From NCBI GenBank assembly GCA_026075535.2, contig AP026540.1, forward strand, positions 13,206,001-13,270,000: a stretch of DNA of 64,000 nucleotides, read 5' to 3'. Position numbers and translations under genes: made by a program. Source of the stretch: Tricholoma matsutake (taxonomy: Eukaryota > Basidiomycota > Agaricomycetes > Agaricales > Tricholomataceae). Under the pieces are notes generated by a model. That model saw nothing but the letters and a program-made list of their open reading frames with translations, made no database searches and had not been told where the DNA came from. Shown piece by piece: positions 56,856 to 64,000 of the stretch (the stretch's first letter is position 1; every line of letters begins with the position of its first letter).

Positions 56856-57837
56856 CATACCAGTCATCTACCAACTAAGGTTGGTCTAAACTGAGTTTAT
56901 GTAGATAAAATAATACTATTTTAAGCTTAAATAAAGCCCCTCACAGGCAGGGGCCTGTGAGTGAGCATGTAGGTAGCACAGTAAAAAAAAACAATATACC
57001 CCCTACCTCACAGGATGAGCAAGGGAAGGGGGTCAGTTAGTAAATGTATCAAATGAATGAAAAAAACCCTCCTGCACTTGAAGCGGGAAGGGGTGTTGTC
57101 GACATCATTGTCATTGTTGCTAGTGGTGGGTGTTGGTAACGTGGCACAGCTGCCATGCAGTCATTGTTGGTGCTGGTGGTGCTGGTGGTGGTGGTGGGCA
57201 TTGGTGATGTGGCATGACTGCCATGTCATTGTCATCAGTGTTGGTGGTGGTAGTCATCTTGGCGCCATCTCGTGGTTCCGACATAGTTAGAATCTGAAAA
57301 AGAACATTATAAAACATTACCTTGGGCCCAAACAATGACAGTTGTTGTTTGGGTGCAATGTGGTTTGTTTGAGACATTTGGCGGCATTGTCCAATGTAGG
57401 GGACGTGGGAGTAGTGACAATGTGGTGGTGTTGGTGGTGGTAGTCATCTTGGTGCTGTCTCATCATTACAACATATAGAAACTGAAAAAGAAAGAGAAAA
57501 GATTAGTTACTTGAAAAAGAACATTATAAAACATTACCTGGGGCCCAAATGACAACTGTTGTCATTTGGGCCTGATGTGGTTTGTTTGAGACATTTGGTG
57601 GCATTGTCCAACATAGGGGATGTGGGAGTAGTGGTGGGCATTGGCGATGTGGTGGTGGTTGATGTTGATGTACATGGCATGGGTTGTGTTGATGGTTCGG
57701 CAGCTGTGGGAATGGTGAACAAGTGGCACCACTTTTTTGTTTGGGTGCACAAACATGATGAATGGTCCCTGCGCAGCCTCACAGTATATAAAGCCTTGCT
57801 TTTCATGTTATTTTCCTTGGGCATGTCCCAGTATTTT
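56856..57837 (-). repeat. Repeat of exon-intron-like modules with palindromes
   Basis: On the minus strand two diverged copies of a module occur: Thr/Pro-rich frame, SPMLDNATKCLKQTT, a GGCCCAAA palindrome, then GTAATGTTTTATAATG and TTTTTCAG. Palindromes are at 57324-57353 and 57542-57572 (the latter perfect, 15-bp arms, 1-nt centre). The intron-like segments span 57294-57320 (27 nt, probably non-functional) and 57482-57537 (56 nt). A 9-bp stem (CTCACAGGC/GCCTGTGAG) lies at about 56940-56962. No recognisable product. Confidence 0.5.
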
Positions 57838-58068
57838 TAGGGCACGGCATGGGTATGGGTAACACCATGTGTTTCCAGTCATGGGTATGCACAGGTACAG
57901 GTATGGGTATGGGATTGCCATACCCAGGCAACACTGTACCCTTTTCCATGGTGTTACGGGTATGCCAGTACCCAGATTTTGGTCAGGTGAGTAATCATCT
58001 GACCTTGTTGAATACTCATGACATGTCTATTTCTAAACTATACGATGATCCAACCACCACCATAGCAT

Positions 58069-58169
58069 GGCCCAAATGACACAAATTGTTGTTTGGGCCT
58101 ATAGTAAGTTTTTTTGTGTTTCATTTCTTGTTTTTTGTAAGCTAATTGATTACGTTTCTTCTTTTTCAG
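58069..58169 (+). repeat. Palindrome-intron module
   Basis: GGCCCAAATGAC...GTTTGGGCC (58069-58099), then TATA and donor GTAAGT at 58104, branch-like GCTAATTGAT, acceptor TTTTCAG ending 58169 (66 nt). Confidence 0.6.
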
Positions 58170-58238
58170 GTTCTAAACTACTGATAACGATGGATGACAA
58201 CAGCTAACAACACACACCCAACAGTGCCACATCACCCG

Positions 58239-58333
58239 GGCCCAAACAATGTGATTGCATTGTTTGGGCCCATGGTAAGTTTTTTTCATTTCTTTTTTTG
58301 TAAACTAACTATTTTGTTTCTTTCATTTCATAG
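58239..58333 (+). repeat. Palindrome-intron module
   Basis: GGCCCAAACAATG and CATTGTTTGGGCC (58239-58270, 13-bp arms), then donor GTAAGT at 58275, AACTAACT branch-like, acceptor TTTCATAG ending 58333 (59 nt). Confidence 0.6.
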
Positions 58334-59000
58334 GTTGGAATTCCCTCAGAACGAGGAGCTCACATGGAATGACCCCACACCAATGCCGCCACGTCACGAT
58401 GGCACACCACCTGCCCCAGCCTCATGAGCAACTGCTCGTGGGGTGGATAGTGGGTGGAATGATGATGATGACCAGGAGGAGGACCCAAGGACCCAACTGC
58501 TGCCATGAGCAACTGCTTGTGGGGTGGAATTGGGGATCAACAACTACAGGCAGCACCCCCCCCCTCTCTCACTGCAAATGCGAGTGGGGGGGTTACTCAT
58601 TCTGTTCTCGGCGACTACAGGCACCACCCCCCTCCCTCGCTCCAAACATGAGAAGGGGGGTTTTTTGTTTTGTTTTCATTGACTACAGGCACCACCACCC
58701 CCTCCCTCACTCAAAATGTGGAGGGGGGGGGGGGTTTCTATATTAGTTTAATGTAATTTATTTATTAGAATAGGTCCACCACCCCCTCCCTTGCTCCAAA
58801 TGCAAGCGAGGGGGTTTCTATTAACTTAATTTACTATTAAAATATGTATTCTTCTTGAAACCCCCAAATAACCATGGGTAACCTGTGGAAACCCACAGTA
58901 ACACCATACCCATACCTGTGCGGGTACGGTGTTCATGGGTATGGGTAAGGATACGAGGGAATATACCCCAGGGTTACCCATGCAGTGCCCTAAGTATTTT

Positions 59001-59258
59001 AGTTATTATTACATTTGATTCCAATTAAGTTACATCTACTTATATCAAAGACCGACATTGGTTAGAACTGGTTAGAACCAGTTAGAACCAGTTAGAACCA
59101 GTTTTACTCGACTTTAAATAAGTATTCAAATCAATGCAACCGCAACCGATAGGCTGAGCAAATGAGGGAAACTGCAACTGCAAAATAACTGAACTGCAGT
59201 TCAGTTCAGTTCAGTTTCAGTTTTTTTCTGGTTCAGTGAACTGGACTTTCAAACACTA
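59001..59258. mobile_element. Right end of a second TAGTGTTT hAT-like MITE
   Basis: Ends CTGGACTTTCAAACACTA at 59258; its reverse complement TAGTGTTTGAAAGTCC matches the MITE ends in gypsy D. It contains direct repeats of AGTTAGAACC (about 59060-59103). The left end and the duplicate of GGTAAGCA (59259-59266) were not found upstream, so it is truncated or rearranged. Element III is inserted beside or within it. Confidence 0.6.
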
Positions 59259-60165
59259 GGTAAGCATGCTTTTCCATTTTCAGATTTCTCCGCCATCTGC
59301 ACATCATCCTGTGACACCCACTCCACCATCTCCTCCATCTCATCATCTCAATCTACTGTCATCTCTGGCAGTACTTCTGCTTGTCTGGGCTGTGATGCTG
59401 CCAACACTGACACTAATTGCAACATTTGCACTGTAAGTGCATCAATCTTCACCTCTAGCATTGGTGTGGGAACGGGATTAGGATCAGGATTAGAAGTTGA
59501 GGGTTTGGACATAATGGTCAGATCTGTGATGAATCACTTCTTTGGCACTCAAGACTTGTTCTTCAAGGCCTCTCCAAATGTTGATGGGTCATGTGATTCA
59601 GTAACTCGGGTACCAGACTCGGTTTGTTCGTCAATTGTTCATCAAGCACTTCAGATCAATAACCCTTCCAACAGTGCCTGATCTCGGGGATAACACTGAA
59701 TTCGGCCTGTAACTAAAATAGTCATCTGAATAGAGTAATGTAAATCATGACTAAACCAGATCCAATCAGTTGTCTGGTTGCAGCTGTCCTAATGATGAGC
59801 ACTGCCTCTTGATCACTGGCAGTCGCAATGTAAGGCGAGGCCTGGCATCAGCTTATGAAAGAAAAGGTAGATTACGTATATAAAAGTGCTTCTGGCTCAT
59901 GCCAAAAGGATGAGTAATGAGATGTGGCACAGTGAAACAATGATGTATGTGCAAATAAGAGAAGGTGACCAATATGGAAAGTTGTGTTCTTCTGTTAGGC
60001 CAACACCCACTATCTGCTAGCTAAGACCATGTGGGTTCTCTCTACAAGAAGGGAGCAGGATGTGCATGTGGGATGTGCATGTGTGATGGGGGAATTGATG
60101 GTTTTGATGTGAGGGGTTATTAATAGATGAGTTGGTTGAGAAAGGCATTTCGCACCACAAGTGTA
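59259..60165 (-). mobile_element. Gypsy E 5' part: gag start, leader, partial LTR
   Basis: 59259-59515 matches the gag N-terminus of C and D (minus: KDLTIMSKPSTS-like, SVLAASQPRQAEVLPEM-like with shifts). 59520-59990 matches the leader, and 59996-60165 matches the beginning of the LTR (TGTTAGGCCAACACCC). The LTR stops at AGTGTAG, where the next MITE abuts. Confidence 0.75.
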
Positions 60166-60170
60166 GTGGG

Positions 60171-60649
60171 GGTGACACAACAGGCAGGGCAAAACTTTCC
60201 CAGAGAGAAAATGTGGAGAAAATGTGGAGAAAATTACCCTTTTTCATGTAGCAAACAAGTAAAGAAAAACTGGTGAAAATAGATTATTCTTCACCTGGAG
60301 AAAATTACACTTTTCCACATGCAATTTTCTAGGCCAAAATTTGTAAGAAATAACTTGTATTCTCCAGAGATTTCTGATTTGCTCTTGCAGAAAATATAAC
60401 TTTTTTTCCTATAAAAAAATCAGGGGGAAATCAAGAGGAAATAGGTTCTTTTCACTTCAGATTCCCCTTTTTTTCTCTCCACACAAATGATATATTTTCC
60501 CATAGGCAGATTGCAGAGAAAATAAAGAGAAAATAACCTATTTTCACCAGTTTTTCTTTACTTGTTTGCCACATGAAAAAGGGTAATTTTCTCCACATTT
60601 TCTCCACATTTTCTCTCTGGGAAAGTTTTGCCCTGCCTGTTGTGTGACC
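60171..60649. mobile_element. MITE with ~115-bp terminal inverted repeats
   Basis: Outer ends GGTGACACAACAGGCAGGGC and, inverted, GGTCACACAACAGGCAGGGC. The arms 60171-60285 and 60535-60649 are near-identical reverse complements (shared AGAGAGAAAATGTGGAG). 479 bp, no coding capacity, no clear target duplication. Confidence 0.8.
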
Positions 60650-60880
60650 AATCTTCAGTAAGTGTGACTCCCAGTCACTCATATGTCATGACATGTCACA
60701 CCCCCAAACCTTGAGACATGTATCCTCTGCCTTCCATGACATAAATATAAGGGTTTTTTTGCATTGCTTGTCATCAAATATATCATACACATCATACACC
60801 ATAGATTATGACACTAAATTACAATTTATTGCTGCTGGATGGGCACTTCTGCTGCCAAATTCATGCCAAAACAATGGCCC

Positions 60881-60976
60881 AAACTTGCATTGGATTCAGC
60901 TCTTCAGGAACTCAATTTCACAACTTGTTTAAGTGGTGAAATTGAGATCCTGAAGAGCTGAATCCAATCCAAGTTT
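60881..60976. repeat. Long hairpin
   Basis: Arms of about 41 bp (60881-60921, 60936-60976) with three or so mismatches and a ~14-nt loop; the arms contain TTGGATTCAGCTCTTCAGGA and its complement. It lies upstream of the gene starting at 61146. Confidence 0.85.
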
Positions 60977-61145
60977 GACTGCTAAATTGGCAATCAAGGG
61001 TGTGGAGCATGCATACCATGCATTTGCCTCATGGCCTCACCACCTCTTTTCCTTGTCCCTCCATGTTCTAAATACCTGACCATCCTATATACAAGCTTGG
61101 TTCCACTTCAAAGTCCCCACTCTACATAAAAACTACAGGTTTGTT

Positions 61146-64000
61146 ATGACTTTACATATCAAAATGTCAAATCTTCATGAAATAATTATAGCCATGCCAA
61201 AGCCATCAAAGCATTCTGCTGCAAGAAAGGCAAACTTGGCTACTGCCCAAGGAGTTATAGAGCAAAACTCTGATCAGGAAACACTAGAAAAGGCTCTTTT
61301 GAAATCCCAAGCCAATTTGCAGAATGTTCAGCAGCAAATTACATCACTGGAATCTGCACTTTCTGATAAAGTTGCTGATTGCTCTGAGCTTTCTATTTCT
61401 CTTCAAGAAGCAGATTTGAAATCTGAAGAGCATCTATCTCAGCTAGCTGAGCAAAAAGCTCAATATCAGAGCCTATACAAGGAGTTGCATTTGGAAAGAC
61501 AGTGGGCAAAATGGGCCAGTACCAAGAAGGGGAATTTGGAGCAGCAGATTTCTCTACTGAAAGGAGCTGCCTTGTCACAATCCCATAAATCGAAAAATAT
61601 GTCTGTCAGAACCCAGACAGCCATCAATTCACTTCTGCAGCTTGAAAACCAAAATTCTACATTGAAAAATAAACTATCTCAATGCATGAAAAATATCCAG
61701 ACAGAAATGCACCACTGCCAGAATAGGCCTAATGTAGTTCAGAAAACCTTTCTGACTCAAGAAATTTGTCCTCAAAGCTCAAGAAACAAGTCAACTGAGC
61801 TAAAGAAATTTGGAAACAAGCAGTAGCAAATGCCCAGCAGAAGCAGCAGAAATTGTCTGCTGAACATCACCTCCTTCATGAAGGTGTATATACAGAAACT
61901 ACCCAAAATCTTGTACGCTTTCTAGTAAAGGCTGGATGCTCAAGACACAGTGTCAATGATGTGATTCATGCAGTTCTAAAATCTGCTGGAATTACTACAA
62001 TTGGGACAATAAGTCATACAAGTGTTTCATGCATAATTGCAGAAGGATATATTGCAGCTCAAATACAGCTTGGATATGAGCTTGGGAATACAGACAGTAT
62101 GTATTCACTTGCCATACAGATTATATTACAGCATACTCATATTATTTGAAAAGGTATGACATTTAGTGCAGATGGGACTGGTCATCAGCATCAACTATAA
62201 TTCCTGGCATATCAATTTGACAGCTGAAGACTATTCCTCTGATAGCAACAAAACAGAAAAAGTCACCCATTTTCTTGGCATTCAGCCATCATTGGATGGT
62301 AGTAGTGCTGAGTTGTTGAAGGATTATGATACAATCCTGAAAACAGTGGTTGATTTATTCAACCGCAGTCCATTTGGAAAGTGGATGGGTAATTTACTGT
62401 GTGTTATTGACATTTTGATCAAACTTGTTGGGATGCATAGTAATCATTGCAGCAAAGAAAAAAAGGATTATGCAGGCATGAAAGCAAAAAAGACAGCTGC
62501 AATACACCAAACTTTGTTCTTGACAAGTCAACAGAAGAACTTCTTCCTCATTTTCTAGAAGCAAATGATCAGATGATAAAAAATGCTGCTGGAAAAGCTA
62601 AATGGAATAGCCTTTCAGATGATGAGAGGTCAGAACAAAAAGCAACTATGCTGGAGCAACTAGTCATCAAATTAGGAAAAGAGGCATCTGAACTTCTCTC
62701 AAATGATGAAAAGCACATTATGAAGCTTTTTATTTGGGCTGGTTGTGGGTGCCACAAGGATCTTAATACAGTGCATAGGAATATGCTGCTGTTGCAAAGT
62801 GGTGGCTGGAAAATAATGTTGAACCTCCTAGGCTGCTGGCCAACCATGACAATGCTGCCATTCTTGATGGTGTTGCTTCAGAAGATGATGTTGAAACAGC
62901 TGCACAGGCACAAGCTTTTGAGAAAACCAGTCATGGTGCTATAAAGGCAGCCCAACTTGCTGGGGCAATTTTCAATAATAAATTTGATAAAAAGGGACAT
63001 CATGATACTTTTTGGTGGTGGTGGGCAGCACATGTTGGAATGGAGTTCACATTTCCTGATACATCAAACAACTGGTTCCAGTCATATTGTGAAGCAGCAG
63101 CAGTGCTTCTTCTCCATCTTCAACATTTCATTCAGTTTCTGGAATATATTCATGAAAAAAAGCAAACTTCTCAATTTAGCCATATGGAAGAAAATTTATG
63201 GAATGCTTTGGACTGCACTGCAACCATAACTGAATTTGCAGTATTGGCATTATATGGTCAAGCAGTTTCACATCCATATATGTGTGAGATCTGTAGTGCA
63301 TCAGAAAAAAAGATCAATATGCTTGATCTTGGACCATTGCACAAAAAAGTGTATTTTCACATACAACATATTATTGGAGGTCCCACATTTTTAGTTGGGC
63401 CAAATGCTTCATATCATGCATGTAGTAATGCGGAGGGTATTAGACTTATATCACACGACGCAATAACACAATTAATGTATATTTTGTGGTATGTAAAAAG
63501 TCTGCTGTTCTAATTAAAACTGGCCCTTATAAAGGGACTGGTGGCTTGAACAAACAATATAAAAATATATGTAAAGACTGGGCATCAGCCCGGATCACTA
63601 CAATGCAGGAGCAATGGATGGCCAAGAATGGCAATCACCTGAGGCTTTTGCTGCAATTCAAAAACTGGCACCATCACTTCCACATCTCAAGCCACTTTTA
63701 GTGGCATTTTTTGAAGGGGCTGCACAAACATGGAAGCACTTTACATCAGAATTTGCACATGGAGGTCTCATTGATGAAGCAACTCAACAAGAATGTGATT
63801 TGGCATGGATGCTTCCTACCAATGACACCAATGAAGGTGCCTTGGGATAATTCTGTGTTATGATGCATTGGCAACCACAGTTGACATTGGTTGGATATAA
63901 TGCACAAACAATGTTTTTCCATAATAATACTGAGGCTTTTATGAAAAAGTATTTTGTAGAACCTGAAGACTACAAATTCATTCATGCTGCAGCTTGAGAA
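61146..64000 (+). pseudogene. Uncharacterised multicopy basidiomycete protein, decayed, continues past window end
   Basis: The first frame (61146-61826) is a coiled coil after a short basic start (MPKPSKHSAARKANLA; QQQITSLESALSDKVADC). Later blocks in shifting frames: NLVRFLVKAGCSRHSVNDV, then a likely intron (GTATGT at about 62098 to AAAAG at 62152), MTFSADGTGH, YNSWHINLTAEDY, HFLGIQPSLDGSSAELL and DLFNRSPFGKW. Then KLFIWAGCGCHKDLNTV, FTFPDTSNNWFQSYCEAA, SHMEENLWNALDC, LDLGPLHKKVYFHIQ, WKHFTSEFAHGGLIDEATQ and PTNDTNEGALG. These match my memory of a widespread uncharacterised basidiomycete family that may be transposon-borne. No known catalytic motif is evident. Frameshifts near 62203, 62560, 62830, 63060, 63500 and 63850 and a TGA at about 63994 (Arg expected) make it a pseudogene. 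Confidence 0.65.

Larger units (their letters stand above)
57838..58992. mobile_element. hAT-like element III with 8-bp TSD
   Basis: 1155 bp, ends TAGGGCAC (57838) and GTGCCCTA (58992), with the subterminal repeat CATGGGTATGGGTAAC inverted near both ends, flanked by AGTATTTT on both sides (57830-57837, 58993-59000). Inside are two palindrome-intron modules (58069-58169, 58239-58333) and two minisatellite units (about 58420-58450, 58500-58530). A run of CACCACCCCCTCCCTCGCTCCAAA repeats follows. No transposase. Confidence 0.88.

Noticed and set aside
56856..59258. A single simple insertion into gypsy E
   Set aside because: The flanking gypsy segments are not contiguous in the family (RNase H on one side, gag on the other), so a deletion or rearrangement must be involved.

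Overview
The window looks like nuclear DNA of a mushroom-type basidiomycete (Agaricomycetes). It has short 45-65 nt spliceosomal introns, chromodomain-bearing Ty3/gypsy elements, a DIRS-type tyrosine-recombinase retrotransposon, and two uncharacterised protein families (at the two window edges) that I associate with basidiomycetes. About four fifths is nested, decayed transposable-element DNA. Only two stretches look like ordinary host sequence: about 14.47-19.18 kb and about 34.45-36.42 kb.

Layout. 1-1.1 kb: open end of an uncharacterised gene (-). 1.3-6.7 kb: ~1.1-kb inverted-repeat arms enclosing a gutted gypsy element (copy A, -) with an oppositely oriented accessory gene. 6.7-12.2 kb: gypsy chromovirus F (+). 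12.4-13.3 kb: decayed Pro-rich gene (-). 13.4-19.2 kb: ORF-poor host DNA with a seven-exon NIF3 gene (-). 19.2-22.25 kb: truncated gypsy C (-). 22.3-26.9 kb: PIF/Harbinger transposase relic, LTR pieces, and an inverted-repeat element (I) with tRNA-like ends. 26.9-32.6 kb: DIRS-type retrotransposon plus an inverted partial copy. 32.7-34.4 kb: hairpin-rich element II. 35.3-36.4 kb: secreted tandem-repeat protein gene (+). 36.4-38.45 kb: MITE and a 1.4-kb foldback. 38.45-48.2 kb: copia element (-) split by a complete gypsy copy B (+, TSD ATTAG). 48.2-55.3 kb: near-complete gypsy D (-, TSD CAAAA), carrying an hAT-like MITE (TSD GTGTCCAC). 55.4-60.2 kb: gypsy E broken by hairpin-rich elements, one with TSD AGTATTTT. 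60.2-61 kb: MITE and a long hairpin. 61.1-64 kb: decayed member of another uncharacterised family, running off the edge.

The most notable system is in the gypsy A/B family. Between pol and the 3' LTR each copy carries a second gene on the opposite strand, convergent with pol. It encodes an N-terminal charged coiled coil, a basic patch, a Cys pattern identical to GAL4-type Zn2Cys6 clusters and an acidic tail. Both copies share an intron at the same position inside the Cys cluster. A second unusual pattern is a set of near-perfect GGCCCAAA...TTTGGGCC palindromes sitting directly at 5' splice-site-like sequences, repeated in three separate elements together with a CGAGCA-AC-TGCTCG minisatellite.

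Most elements are inactive. Stop codons arise mainly where Arg (CGA) became TGA, and paralogue comparison shows CpG to TpG/CpA change. All coordinates of element borders were found by eye.
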